Source: Streptomyces sp. NBC_01669 (GTDB taxonomy: Bacteria > Actinomycetota > Actinomycetes > Streptomycetales > Streptomycetaceae). Taken from it: a stretch of 64,000 bases of DNA. Within the stretch, counting starts at the first letter, position 1. Each line of letters begins with the position of its first letter. The stretch is taken from positions 1,054,001-1,118,000 of the forward strand of contig NZ_JAPEQG010000002.1 of assembly GCF_026339735.1 (NCBI RefSeq), written 5' to 3'. Below, piece after piece: positions 1 to 8,052 of this stretch. The translations under genes and the position numbers were made by a program. Under the pieces are notes generated by a model. It was not told the DNA's origin and did no database searches. It worked only from the letters and a program-made list of their open reading frames with translations.

Positions 1-139
1 AGCACTCCGCGACGGGTAACGACCTCGAGGATGTTGTCGGCCACCTGGAGACAGTCCTCGGGGGTGCGACGAGCGCCGGCGACCGCGTCGAAAGCACAGT
101 GGCGGGACTGCCGTCGAGCGATCCAGCCGTCTATCCGGC

Positions 140-275
140 GAGGGTCGGGGTGTAGGCGGGCGATGCCGAGCATGGCGTGATGGACGCCATCGCCTTCGAG
201 ACGGCAGTCGCGGAGGATCTTCCGGGTCTTCATTCGGGCAAAAGCGTGCTCAACGCGGGCTCGGATCCGCTTGTG
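140..275 (-). pseudogene. IS5-family transposase, C-terminal fragment
   Basis: Read on the minus strand this gives HKRIRARVEHAFARMKT followed by a KILRDCRL motif and HHAMLGIARLH, the C-terminal catalytic-Glu region of Streptomyces IS5-type DDE transposases. Everything upstream is missing because the duplicated segment starting at 281 abuts it, and the usual last few codons are shifted out of frame. It is a dead remnant. What lies between it and base 1 has no recognisable gene. Confidence 0.7.
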
Positions 276-480
276 CCGTGGTCACCGATCCCCGCCGGCA
301 GGTGTCTGCTGGGTGGACGAGGGGTCCCCCATTCGGCCCGCAGTGGTTGCTGGTGCGGGTAGTTGGAGGTGGGCTGTCAGTGCGCCTGGCGATAGTCGCG
401 GGCGCCAAGAGAGCGGGGCACCCCCTGCCGAACGAGCGGGGCCAGCCCCCCACCGACCCACATGAGACTTGGAGATTCCC

Positions 481-654
481 ATGCCTTACCGCAAGGGACA
501 GCACGTGGAGTACCGGGACCAGCAGGACGAGCTTCAGCGGGGCGAGATCCGCAGCGCCGAGGGCAGCGGGGCGCAGGCTCGCTACGCCGTCCAGAACGAG
601 GCGACCATGCGCGAAGACAAGGTCAGCGAGAGCCAGATCGAGCGGGAACTGTAG
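481..654 (+). CDS. DUF2945-like small protein (copy 1)
   Basis: A 57-residue protein starting MPYRKGQHVEYRDQQDE, rich in Arg, Glu and Gln. The pattern of a short basic-acidic SH3/Tudor-like strand protein matches the DUF2945 ('hypervirulence-associated TUDOR') family; that assignment is from memory of the family, and its function is poorly known. The ATG at 481 has a GGAG six bases upstream. A strong hairpin terminator follows directly. A second, almost identical copy lies at 13934-14107, so the gene was duplicated with its surroundings. It sits just upstream of the insertion point of the 740-2849 transposon, which leaves it intact. Confidence 0.8.
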   Translation: MPYRKGQHVEYRDQQDELQRGEIRSAEGSGAQARYAVQNEATMREDKVSESQIEREL

Positions 655-671
655 TAACGGCCCTGCCGACA

Positions 672-712
672 CAGCCCGCCGTTGCACCGAACCAAAGTGC
701 AACGGCGGGCTG
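672..712 (+). terminator. Intrinsic hairpin terminator
   Basis: Perfect 15-bp inverted repeat (672-686 with 698-712, starting CAGCCCGCCGTTGCA) around an 11-base loop, just after the DUF2945-like stop codon. No T-run follows, as is common in Streptomyces terminators. The same hairpin is at 14125-14165. Confidence 0.8.
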
Positions 713-734
713 CTGGATGTCCTGCAACAGCGAA

Positions 735-739
735 CATTG
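735..739. repeat. Target-site duplication CATTG (left)
   Basis: Left member of the 5-bp direct repeat bordering the 740-2849 element. The partner is at 2850-2854; the empty site in the duplicated locus has one copy. Confidence 0.8.
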
Positions 740-917
740 AAGCTCCGCCATCTTGAAGTGGCTGGTCAGCGGGGTGGCGTGACCTCGTTTCGGGGTGCTC
801 GTGCTGGTCGTGGGCGGCAGTCTGTGTTGTAGATCGTCCGGCGGGGTGGTTTTGCCGATGAGTTCACCGTCCTCGAACGGTCTACCCAGCGACACGACCG
901 TTCTCGACAGGAGTGCC

Positions 918-1286
918 ATGTCCACCATCCAGCCAGTGATCGTGACTGCCGACCAGGACGTTCTGCTCGGCTTCTATACGAAATTGTTCGGCGCTGAGGA
1001 GATCTTCCGGGTACCGGCGGAAGGCCCGGCCTTCTACCTCGGCTTGCGCATCGGCGACACCGACCTCGGGCTGGTGGCCAAGGAGAACCCGGGGACTGGG
1101 GCGGCGCCGCGGATCCTGCTCAGCATCGGTGTCGACGACGTCGACGAGACGCTCGGCCGGGTGGCGGCGCTGGGCGGCTCGGTCCGCAGCGGCCCCAACG
1201 ACATGCCGTGGGGACAGCGCGTCGCCCACATCCAGGACCCCGACGGCAACCCGGTTAACCTCACTCAGCCGATCCCGGCCCGGTGA
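918..1286 (+). CDS. VOC-family (glyoxalase/bleomycin-resistance-like) protein
   Basis: A 122-residue single-domain protein beginning MSTIQPVIVTADQDVLLGFY and ending in the DPDGNPVNL motif typical of the vicinal-oxygen-chelate fold, where such proteins bind a metal or small ligand as dimers. The ATG at 918 has GGAG at 910-913. An in-frame GTG at 795 lies inside the transposon's left inverted repeat and is unlikely. The gene is a passenger inside the 740-2849 transposon and converges on the transposase. Substrate unknown: members include glyoxalases, drug-binding resistance proteins and dioxygenases, and this one is not close enough to any to choose. Confidence 0.85.
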   Translation: MSTIQPVIVTADQDVLLGFYTKLFGAEEIFRVPAEGPAFYLGLRIGDTDLGLVAKENPGTGAAPRILLSIGVDDVDETLGRVAALGGSVRSGPNDMPWGQRVAHIQDPDGNPVNLTQPIPAR

Positions 1287-1333
1287 CGCTGTTCCGGGGG
1301 CATGCGCTGATCGTGGGCTACCTGCGGTAGAGA

Positions 1334-2173
1334 TCAATTGCCTGTAGTGGCCTCGATGTTCGTCAGGACGAGCAGCACGCGAAACAGGTGGGTGGCGCGG
1401 GCGGGGTCAGTACGGAGCTTGGTGAGGATCCGCCAGTTCTTCAGGTGGGCAAAGCCGCGTTCGACGGGGACACGTCCGGCGGCCAGGACCCGGTTGGCCT
1501 CCTTCTCGGCGGATGCGAGCCTGCGGGCGCGGGTGGCCTTGAAGCCGGTGACGACCACGGGATCGTCCCCGTCGTCGTCCAGGCCGAGGAAGCCCAGGTC
1601 GGCCAGGGCGCCGAGGCCGGCAGCACGCAGGTGGGCCAGGATGCGGTCGCGGCGGGCGGCGGTGATGTCGTGGGTGCGGCCGGGCCGGGCGGCCGATATC
1701 CACACCAGACGGCCCCGCTCGTCGGTCAGTGCGAGGACGTGCAGGCCGTGGCGGCGATGCTTGCCGGAGTAGTTCGGGCGGTTCGCCTCTCCGGTACGGC
1801 GCTGGGTGGGGATGAGGGTGCCGTCGATCAGGACGACCTCGCCGCCCCGCCGGGCGATCTTCTTCAGGGCGCGGTCCAGGCGAGGGGCCTTCGCGGCCAG
1901 CAGGTGGATCAGCTCGTCGCGCCAGCGCCGGATGGTGGTGGCGGAGATGTCGTTGCCGCCGCCAATGTCGGCCAGGCGCCGATCGTGCCGCAGCACGGCC
2001 AAGACGATCACCGCGATCCTCCCGGGCGGCAGCGCCCGCCACCTCGACCGTATCGCTTTGAGATGGCGTCGCAGCAGGTCGGTGAGGTAGTGCAGGGTGT
2101 GCGTGGACAGCGGCAGGCGGCACTGGTAGACCAGGGACACGGTGTCTCCGGCGTGCTCTTTGGTTTTCGTCAC
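1334..2173 (-). CDS. IS5-family (DDE_Tnp_4-type) transposase
   Basis: A 279-residue DDE transposase. The three catalytic residues are readable: Asp in VVLIDGTLIPTQ, Asp in GRTHDIT and Glu in VERGFAHLKNWRIL. An N-terminal helix-turn-helix-like segment (roughly residues 40-90, ending SATTIRRWRDEL) precedes the RNase H-like core. Length and motifs match intact Streptomyces 'transposase family protein' members. It lies inside the 740-2849 transposon and is the only transposase there, so it is the likely mover. No frameshift or internal stop. Confidence 0.88.
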   Translation of the reverse strand: MTKTKEHAGDTVSLVYQCRLPLSTHTLHYLTDLLRRHLKAIRSRWRALPPGRIAVIVLAVLRHDRRLADIGGGNDISATTIRRWRDELIHLLAAKAPRLDRALKKIARRGGEVVLIDGTLIPTQRRTGEANRPNYSGKHRRHGLHVLALTDERGRLVWISAARPGRTHDITAARRDRILAHLRAAGLGALADLGFLGLDDDGDDPVVVTGFKATRARRLASAEKEANRVLAAGRVPVERGFAHLKNWRILTKLRTDPARATHLFRVLLVLTNIEATTGN

Positions 2174-2231
2174 ACAATTCCAACAGCCGCCGGGGGCACC
2201 TTGGTTACGCCCCGATCGCCGTGCGGACCGG

Positions 2232-2687
2232 TCACGGGCGGGTGGTGAACTTCCCGTCGGGTCGTTTGTGCAGCCAGCCGCGGTCGGCCAGCTTCGTGAG
2301 CTTCCCGCGCAGCGGCTCCAGCTTGCCCCGTACCCCGGTGTCCAAGCCCAGCACCTCGCCGATCTGCCGGGTGGAGACCGGGCCGGCGGCCTGCCGCACC
2401 GCGGTCAGGATGCGCTGGTACTCCGCCGGCAGTGCGGACTCAGCCACCCCCGGCCCACGGTCCGGGACCAGCCGTACCGCCCGACCTGCCACCTGGACCA
2501 CCGGCGACCCGGCCTCCGTGCGCTCGTCGGCGAGCTGCTCGCTCATCCGCTGCCACACCCGCTCGGCCACGGCCAGCTCATCGCGCTCAGCTCGTACCTC
2601 CGACAGCTGCTTGACCAGCTGCTCTTCGAGTCCGTCCAGCTCCGCACGCCGCGCGGCGATCCGCTCCAACACCTCGGGATCCATCAT
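2232..2687 (-). CDS. Coiled-coil plus winged-helix-like protein
   Basis: A 151-residue protein. Residues about 1-55 form a charged heptad-rich helix (ERIAARRAELDGLEEQLVKQ), likely a coiled coil. Residues about 85-150 resemble a winged helix (AEYQRILTAVRQA, STRQIGEVLGLDT, RGKLTKLADRGWLHKRP), as in proteins that read a DNA target or act as a regulator. It lies inside the 740-2849 transposon next to the right inverted repeat, so it may bind the transposon ends or regulate transposition; that is inference. No named family recognised. Confidence 0.65.
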   Translation of the reverse strand: MMDPEVLERIAARRAELDGLEEQLVKQLSEVRAERDELAVAERVWQRMSEQLADERTEAGSPVVQVAGRAVRLVPDRGPGVAESALPAEYQRILTAVRQAAGPVSTRQIGEVLGLDTGVRGKLEPLRGKLTKLADRGWLHKRPDGKFTTRP

Positions 2688-2849
2688 GGGCAGGAGCGTA
2701 GGAGCGGCACCCGCGACGACGGACGGGAATCCACAAACCCACTCCTGCCGGACGATCTACACCCCAGACTGCCGCCCACGACCAGCACGAGCACCCCGAA
2801 GCGACATCACACCAGCACCTTGACCAGCCACTTCAAGATGGCGCAGCTT

Positions 2850-3020
2850 CATTGAGCAGTACCACTGTGTCCGCGCTCAGGTCTTCAGGCACGATCGGCT
2901 CCCGGGTGGGTATCGCGGCGGCGAGACCACGGCCTGTCGCAGGACGGGGCGCAGCGGCGGCAACCAGCACTCCGAGGCAGGCATAGCGGTGTCGAGGTAA
3001 TCGACGTCGGTGAATTCCAC
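2850..3020. repeat. Segmental duplication copy 1, right part
   Basis: Continues the duplicated segment after the 740-2849 insertion and matches 14187-14359 with a few substitutions. It contains the tail of a tpg-like fragment on the minus strand. Confidence 0.85.
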
Positions 3021-3085
3021 GAGCAGGCCGTTCGTGCGTCGGCCGCTGCCCTTGACATACGCCAGGCCTCCTCGGCTCCGCTGTC
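2883..3085 (-). pseudogene. tpg-like (terminal protein) C-terminal fragment
   Basis: Minus-strand reading gives GSGRRTNGLLVEFTDVDYLDT, close to the end of the intact Tpg at 19225-19779 (GRRAEGLVVEFTDIDYVELD). The N-terminal half is not found in frame upstream, and the C-terminus runs on past the normal stop. This is a remnant of a second telomere terminal-protein gene; the same tail occurs at 14206-14359. Confidence 0.5.
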
Positions 3086-3735
3086 AGCCGCGGCGACGCC
3101 GGTTGCGGTACCAGGCGGGTGAGTGCCTCGGCCCGCGAGCTGGCCGACGCTGCAGCTGAGGCTGGGGGCGGCCAGGGGGCGTTCCTTCCCCTTCTGTGCC
3201 CGGTACTGAGTGGCACAGGTCAGGCCTTCGACGCGGGCTTGCTGATAGGTGCTCAAGCCGGTGCCTGAGGCGGTTCGGTGGGCCCCCAGAAGGTGGTGAA
3301 GGTGTGGCGAGCGAGGGACGGCAACTGCTGGCCGTCCAGCGGGGCCGGGGTGATGTCACGGCAGTACGTGCAAAGGGCCGTGGCAACGATGGCGGTAGCG
3401 GTGCAGGGCTGGGTCGGCTGTCAGCATCAAAAGCAGTGTTTCAGGCGCCTTCGGACCGACGAGGGGGAGCACAAGCCGGAGACGACCGCCGCAGGCGCGC
3501 GCCGGACAGTGTTCCCCGAACCAGCCCCGGGTCCCGGCCCAATCGGCAGGCAGAGCTCCGACGCGCCTTCCTGTCAGTCGGCCTGTGTCCGTCGGCTCGG
3601 CCGGCTGCCGCTGTCCTGGATGCGGCCGGCAGGACGGGCACAGCAAGGTCCTGCAGCTGCCGATAGCGGAACGGCGGGTGGCGGCGTGCACGAAATTCCG
3701 ATGCACGCAAGCCGGTCAACCGAGAGGATCCCGGA
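3086..3735. other. Stretch without a recognisable gene
   Basis: G+C-rich sequence with only overlapping shadow reading frames. Nothing shows a convincing ribosome-binding site, codon bias or family motif. It separates the tpg-like remnant from the RNA ligase-like gene. Confidence 0.5.
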
Positions 3736-4302
3736 ATGCAGAAGATTCCGACCGTGTTCGTCCGCGACTTCGACAACAACCCCGCGCACGTCCTGCCTGA
3801 GGTGACGCCCGGCTGCGAGTGGGTGCTCGCAGGTGAAGGACAGGCCACTCGCAAGTACGACGGCACCTGCGTGATGCTCGACGAAGCGGGCAAGTGGTGG
3901 GCGCGTCGCGAGGTCAAGGCCCGCAAGCCGGTACCGCCGAACTACATGGCCCTCTCCGTCGACACCGAGACCGGTAAGACCATCGGCTGGGAGCCAATCG
4001 GTCAGTCATCGTTCGCGAAGTTCCACGCAGAGGCCCTACAGGCGGTCGGCCCAAGCGAGCAGACCGCCGGGACCTTCGAGCTGATCGGCCCGAAGGTGAA
4101 CGGAAATCCCGAGGAAGTCGACGTTCACCGGCTCGTCGAGCACGCCGCAGCGCAGCACGTCTCAGTGCCGGAGCTGACGTTCGATGGCATCCGGAGTACC
4201 GTGCTGGCCCTGGCCGCGGTCGACGGCTGCGAGGGGATCGTCTGGCACCACACCGACGGACGGATGGCGAAGATCAAAGCCAGGGACTTCCCGAAAGCAT
4301 GA
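3736..4302 (+). CDS. RNA ligase-like nucleotidyltransferase
   Basis: A 188-residue protein with the covalent nucleotidyltransferase signature: motif I is K40-Y-D-G, the lysine that would form an adenylate, followed later by a motif IV-like CEGIVWHH (E166) and a motif V-like KIKARDF (K179, K181). Spacing and small size match the stand-alone 'RNA ligase 1 / DUF5565' group found in phages and actinomycetes rather than DNA ligases, which are larger and carry an OB fold. It probably seals or repairs cut RNA using ATP; tRNA repair after nuclease attack is the usual suggestion for relatives and is not shown here. It stands alone, with no kinase/phosphatase partner in the window. Confidence 0.8.
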   Translation: MQKIPTVFVRDFDNNPAHVLPEVTPGCEWVLAGEGQATRKYDGTCVMLDEAGKWWARREVKARKPVPPNYMALSVDTETGKTIGWEPIGQSSFAKFHAEALQAVGPSEQTAGTFELIGPKVNGNPEEVDVHRLVEHAAAQHVSVPELTFDGIRSTVLALAAVDGCEGIVWHHTDGRMAKIKARDFPKA

Positions 4303-4515
4303 CAACGAAGCGCGCCCGACCGATCTTGAGTTCGAGTGGTCGGGGGCACTGTCGTGCGTCCAGGGTCAGCGGTCGTCGGCGAACACGTGAACATGAACGT
4401 GCCCAGTCATGTACGGATGATCGGGCTCTGTCGCTGACCTCGTGACGTTACGCACTCACGTGGGATGGGTGCTGACACGCTTCGTGCGTTCAGGAGCCGA
4501 TCACGGGATCCGCGG

Positions 4516-5166
4516 TCAGTACCAGCGGCTGAATGCGGTAGCGCCAGATCCGGTCTCCGCGGCGAACCGAAGAACCTGCAGTGGCGCGTCGATGAGCTCC
4601 GCCGCATCGAAATCGGGGGCGTCGCCCATCGCGGTCATCCAGGCGGTGATCCGGCTGAGGACCTCGCTTCGCTGTGTGGTGGCGAGGTGGAGGGCTTCCT
4701 CAGCTCGGGGCAGGGCGGTCCGAACCTCCTCGGCGGACAGCAGGAAGTCGCCGAACCAGCCTGGGAACATCGCCGATCGTTCCGCGCCGAGGCCGTAGCA
4801 CAGGGCCGCGGCCGGCTTCGCCTTGCGGGCAGTCGCGACGAAGAGACCGGCGCCCTCTGCCTCGGGCGTGAGTGTCATGCTCGCGTCCCGCATGGCCTCC
4901 GTCGCCTCGATAGGCCGGTTGGCGTCGTTGAAGAAGTCCGCGAATCGCCGGGCGGTCGGCGTGGGTATCAAGGGTCCGGAAGGGTCCGCGGGGTGCTCGA
5001 AGAAGGGCTCTTGGTCGCCGCCGTTCGACCACCACGCAAGCGTCTCGCCAAAACCCGGCGGCCTCTGCCAGTCGCCTGGCCGTACGAGATGGATGTAGCG
5101 ATCCGGCAGTGTCCGGGCCTCCTCGTCAGGGAGGACACCGACCACCCACAACCCTGTTGAACTCAC
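4516..5166 (-). CDS. Uncharacterised 216-residue protein
   Basis: Starts MSSTGLWVVGVLPDEEARTL and has clear coding bias, no signal peptide, no membrane segment and many Trp/Phe/Pro residues (RPPGFGETLAWWSNGGDQ). It looks like a soluble single-domain protein of the type common in Streptomyces genomes as a strain-specific hypothetical. I recognise no family. It is transcribed away from the DJ-1 gene and toward the RNA ligase-like gene, with about 210 bases of sequence without features between their ends. Confidence 0.6.
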   Translation of the reverse strand: MSSTGLWVVGVLPDEEARTLPDRYIHLVRPGDWQRPPGFGETLAWWSNGGDQEPFFEHPADPSGPLIPTPTARRFADFFNDANRPIEATEAMRDASMTLTPEAEGAGLFVATARKAKPAAALCYGLGAERSAMFPGWFGDFLLSAEEVRTALPRAEEALHLATTQRSEVLSRITAWMTAMGDAPDFDAAELIDAPLQVLRFAAETGSGATAFSRWY

Positions 5167-5319
5167 CGGTCACACCTCTCAATCTGCTCGACGACTCTCT
5201 CTGGCGGCATCACAAGATCTGCGACGGAGCCGACGAACGTGCCCACTTCCTGACGTACTGAGGATTGTTGTTGGGCAGTCTGCCGCGGGCCTGTTCGGGG
5301 TGGCGGAGGGCTGCTGACC

Positions 5320-5560
5320 GTGGTCTTGGACCCGCAACAATGGATGGAGCTTCGACGTTTCCGCGAGCTGTTCGAGTCCGGGGCTATGAGCCTGTCGGAA
5401 ATTGCGCAAGAGAATGGACTCAACCGCCGCACGGTCCGCAGGTACCTGTCTTCACAGGCCCGGGTCGCCCCGCCTCGGCGAGCTGCGCCCGGGCACGGCC
5501 GGCGGCGGAAGGTGGATGAGGTCGCGCCACTGATCAGGGCATCGGCAACGCCCGCCCACT
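5320..5560 (+). pseudogene. IS21-family IstA N-terminal fragment
   Basis: QQWMELRRFRELFESGAMSL followed by SEIAQENGLNRRTVRRYL is the N-terminal helix-turn-helix of IS21-type transposases. The reading frame loses similarity after about 75 residues (around KVDEVAPLIRA); the integrase core and the IstB ATPase are absent. A truncated relic starting at GTG or TTG. Confidence 0.7.
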
Positions 5561-5810
5561 GCACTCCTCGCCCGCGCCGACCACCGATCCGGGGCAGGTC
5601 GCCTGCCCCGAGATACGGAGACGGGAGCGGCTCGGCGGCATCCTCACATGAGTACCGCCATGTCGCCTGAACTGCCCGGATGACCTTTTCGGCTTGCGCA
5701 GTCCGGCAGATCGGCTGTCGCATGTGGCATGGATCACACTCCGACATAAGGTGCACCTGTACTGAATCTGCGCCAATCACATCAAATATGAATGAGGAGT
5801 CGATTGTCCG

Positions 5811-6500
5811 ATGGCGAAGCTACTTTTCGTGATGACTGGTGCGGCGTACTGGACTCTCAAGGACGGCACCAGGCATGCCACGGGTTACTGGGCCGAGGAG
5901 TTCGCGGCCCCGTACAAGGCGCTCACCGAGGCCGGCCACCAGGTCGTGGTCGCCACCCCCAACGGGGTGGTCCCGACCGTGGACATGATGAGCCTGCGCC
6001 CCGAGATGGCCGGCAGCGCTCAGATCGCTCTCGATCTGGAGGCGATCATCCGCTCCGCAGAGGTAATGCGGCGGCCGATCCAATTGGCGGACGCCCGCTT
6101 GGAAGATTACGACGCCGTCTACTTCCCGGGCGGCCACGGCCCCATGGAAGACCTGTGCGTCGACGCGGATGCCGGACGGTTGCTGACCGCGGCGCTCGCC
6201 GCTGGCAAGCCCCTCGCCATTGTCTGCCACGCCCCGGCCGCGATGCTGGCGACCAGGATCCACGGCGTATCACCCTTCGCCGGCTACCGGATCACGGCGT
6301 TCACCAACGAGGAAGAGAACGCGGTCGGGCTTGGCCCGAAGGCCCGCTGGTTGTTGGAGGACGAGCTCATTGACCTGGGAGTCGAGTTCACCAAGGGCGA
6401 GATGTGGAAGCCCTATACGGTGGTTGACCGCAACCTGTTCACCGGGCAGAACCCTGCCTCGGCAGCCGTCCTGGCCGAACGTCTACTCAAAGTCCTTTGA
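5811..6500 (+). CDS. DJ-1/PfpI-family (class I glutamine amidotransferase-like) protein
   Basis: A 229-residue protein of the Hsp31/PfpI type. Visible are the nucleophile elbow with Cys139-His140 in AIVCHAPAAM, the FPGGHG turn at 105-110 and an acidic residue near position 29 (GYWAEE) that pairs with the Cys in this family. Relatives act as glyoxalase III/deglycase, chaperone or protease; which applies here cannot be said. Length is normal for the Hsp31-like branch. GAGG at 5791-5794 lies somewhat far from the ATG at 5811. Downstream on the other strand is only a symporter fragment, so it is likely monocistronic. Confidence 0.88.
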   Translation: MAKLLFVMTGAAYWTLKDGTRHATGYWAEEFAAPYKALTEAGHQVVVATPNGVVPTVDMMSLRPEMAGSAQIALDLEAIIRSAEVMRRPIQLADARLEDYDAVYFPGGHGPMEDLCVDADAGRLLTAALAAGKPLAIVCHAPAAMLATRIHGVSPFAGYRITAFTNEEENAVGLGPKARWLLEDELIDLGVEFTKGEMWKPYTVVDRNLFTGQNPASAAVLAERLLKVL

Positions 6501-6800
6501 GGAACGTCGCCGCGCTTTGCATACCGGCAAGGTCCTGCCTTGACCGCCGACAAGAACGCCAACGGAACCGACACGATGCCGGGGTTCGACAACGGGAAGG
6601 GAAGCGTCACCTGCGGCTGGAACAGTCCGGTCGGGCCGATCACCGTAGGGCTGAGCGCGACGAGCACGACACAGGACACGAGCCCTACCAGGGTGCCCGT
6701 GACGGCGCCGGCGGTGTTGAAGCGCTTCCGGTACAGGGACAGCACGAGAACCGAGAGGTTGGCGCTCGCTGCCAGCGCGAACACGACACCCATCCGAATT
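6500..6800 (-). pseudogene. Cation/acetate symporter (ActP-like) internal fragment
   Basis: Minus-strand translation gives FALAASANLSVLVLSLYRKR, FNTAGAVTGTLVGLVS and FPLSNPGIVSVPLAFLS, the C-terminal membrane region of sodium:solute (acetate) symporters. Both ends are missing and the frame is broken near 6800. It lies immediately behind the DJ-1 gene stop codon. Confidence 0.7.
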
Positions 6801-6988
6801 GATCACCCCAGGCCAGGCCGCCAACACTGCTCACGGGCAGCACGGCCAGGGCTCGGCTGGACGGCGTAGGAACCACGGGCGCCGTCACGTCCCCGAGTGC
6901 CGGTCCCGATCCGGGCGGCGCCCCACGGAACCACGCCATACACGAGCCACTCCTCATCCTGCCGGCCGCCGTACGGCAGGATGAGGCC

Positions 6989-7318
6989 ATGAGCGTAGTC
7001 AAGATCAACGTACTGACCGTCCCCGCCGAGCAGCGGGAGACGCTGGAGAAACGCTTCGCATCCCGTGCCCATGCGGTAGAGAGTTCCGACGGGTTCGAGT
7101 GGTTCGAACTCCTCCGCCCCGTCGAAGGCACCGACAACTACCTCGTCTACACGCGGTGGCGTGACGAGGACTCCTTCCAAGCCTGGATGGAGGGCCCCAT
7201 GAAGGCCGCCCACCAGGGCAGTGACACACAGAGCGACGAACGTCCCAAGCCGGCGGCAAGCGGGTCCACACTGTGGTCCTTCGAGGTCGTGCAGCAAGCG
7301 GCGCCGACAAGCGCGTAG
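6989..7318 (+). CDS. MhuD-like haem-degrading monooxygenase (ABM fold)
   Basis: A 109-residue dimeric alpha-beta-barrel protein of the antibiotic-biosynthesis-monooxygenase superfamily. It begins MSVVKINVLTVPAEQ and aligns by eye with Mycobacterium MhuD. The three residues known in MhuD for haem binding and oxidation fall at the same positions: Asn7, Trp66 (FQAW) and His75 (KAAH). It should therefore cleave haem to a bilin-like product and release iron, given an electron donor. Compared with MhuD it has an extra polar stretch after His75 (GSDTQSDERPKP). No haem-uptake genes are nearby. Confidence 0.85.
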   Translation: MSVVKINVLTVPAEQRETLEKRFASRAHAVESSDGFEWFELLRPVEGTDNYLVYTRWRDEDSFQAWMEGPMKAAHQGSDTQSDERPKPAASGSTLWSFEVVQQAAPTSA

Positions 7319-7582
7319 ACAGGTCGTCGCGCAAAACAGCTTCGGCATCGCAAGTGAGCCCCTTTGCCGCCCAGCACGGCCAGATGCGCGAAAGCGCGCC
7401 AGCCGATCCTCGGGATCCTTGCCTTCCTGTGACTCGACGTGCTCCGCCGGCAGCCGGCGGACCGTCTCTTCCCGCGAGGTCCCACGTCGGACCATGACGG
7501 CGGTCATAACACAGGGCGCAGGGCGGGAGCCGGACATTGGTCTCGGTATGACCAGGCTCCCTTCTGACCCCCGTATGCGCCG

Positions 7583-7611
7583 TGCCTCCGGAGCAGTGCG
7601 CTCCGGAGGCA
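7583..7611. terminator. Perfect 11-bp hairpin
   Basis: TGCCTCCGGAG (7583-7593) pairs perfectly with 7601-7611 around a 7-base loop. It could be the terminator of transcription from the MhuD-like gene side or a leader structure of the small gene at 7630. No T-run follows. Confidence 0.5.
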
Positions 7612-7629
7612 TGTCACCGAGGGAGAACC

Positions 7630-7881
7630 GTGGAGTTGCTGTGCCATCAGCAGCGCTGCCAGACCTCGGTGCTCTGGTCCGAGGACGTCGAGCACATGCT
7701 GAACACCCTGGTCCGCGCTGCCGCGGCCGCCAGGGAACGCACCTCACGCGCCGAACTACTGGCAGTACTGGTGATCGCCGTCGGGGTCGCTCCCTCCTCC
7801 GCCTTGCGATGCACCGCATCCGACGCAGATGATCACGTGGTAGCTGGCGATCCACCAGTCGCCAACCGCCGGCCCTCGTAG
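7630..7881 (+). CDS. Small hypothetical protein, probably 3'-altered
   Basis: Begins GTG with VELLCHQQRCQTSVLWSED and continues LVRAAAAARERTSRAELLAV, which looks like a short helical ribbon-helix-helix-type protein. After LVIAVGV the composition becomes unlike the first part, suggesting a frameshift or fusion at about 7790. I do not recognise the family. The hairpin 7583-7611 lies 18 bases upstream of the start. Confidence 0.4.
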   Translation: MELLCHQQRCQTSVLWSEDVEHMLNTLVRAAAAARERTSRAELLAVLVIAVGVAPSSALRCTASDADDHVVAGDPPVANRRPS

Positions 7882-8024
7882 GCGTTCTCACCCTGCTTGC
7901 GGCATTCTCAACCAACGTGCAGGATCGCAGGTCAGACGCGCTGCGCTCCCCCGTAATCGGCCTCACACCCGCACATCTACAGGACCGCAAGCCAGAGACA
8001 CGGCCCTACCTCAACGTGACTCCT

Positions 8025-8045
8025 CCCCCTCATAAATTGTGGGGG
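8025..8045 (-). ncRNA. Predicted 3' hairpin of the TnpB guide (omega/re) RNA and right end
   Basis: Five C's (8025-8029) pair with five G's (8041-8045) directly behind the tnpB stop codon. In the homologous element at 34.5 kb the stem sequence differs but pairing is kept (CCACCCC/GGGGTGG), i.e. compensatory change. In this family the transcript of the element's right end guides TnpB; that function here is inference. Confidence 0.5.
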
Positions 8046-8052
8046 CTTTTCG

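Larger units (their letters stand above)
281..739. repeat. Segmental duplication copy 1, left part
   Basis: Nearly identical to 13711-14191. It holds the DUF2945-like gene and its terminator. Copy 1 is interrupted at 739/740 by the transposon 740-2849 and resumes at 2850-3020. Copy 2 has an extra 23-bp tandem unit and a few point differences. Confidence 0.9.
740..2849. mobile_element. 2.1-kb transposon with 103-bp inverted ends, VOC passenger
   Basis: Bases 740-842 and 2747-2849 are imperfect inverted copies (AAGCT(C/G)CGCCATCTTGAA at the tips). The element is flanked by CATTG on both sides (735-739, 2850-2854). The duplicate locus near 14186-14196 reads straight through this point with a single CATTG, so it is the empty site. 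Contents: a VOC-family gene (+), an IS5/DDE_4-type transposase (-) and a helical DNA-binding-like protein (-). Whether the transposase at 1334-2173 moves the whole unit, or is a nested IS, cannot be told from sequence alone. Confidence 0.85.

Noticed and set aside
1334..2180. Separate nested IS inside the 740-2849 transposon
   Set aside because: I could not find convincing short inverted repeats or a target duplication just around the transposase gene.
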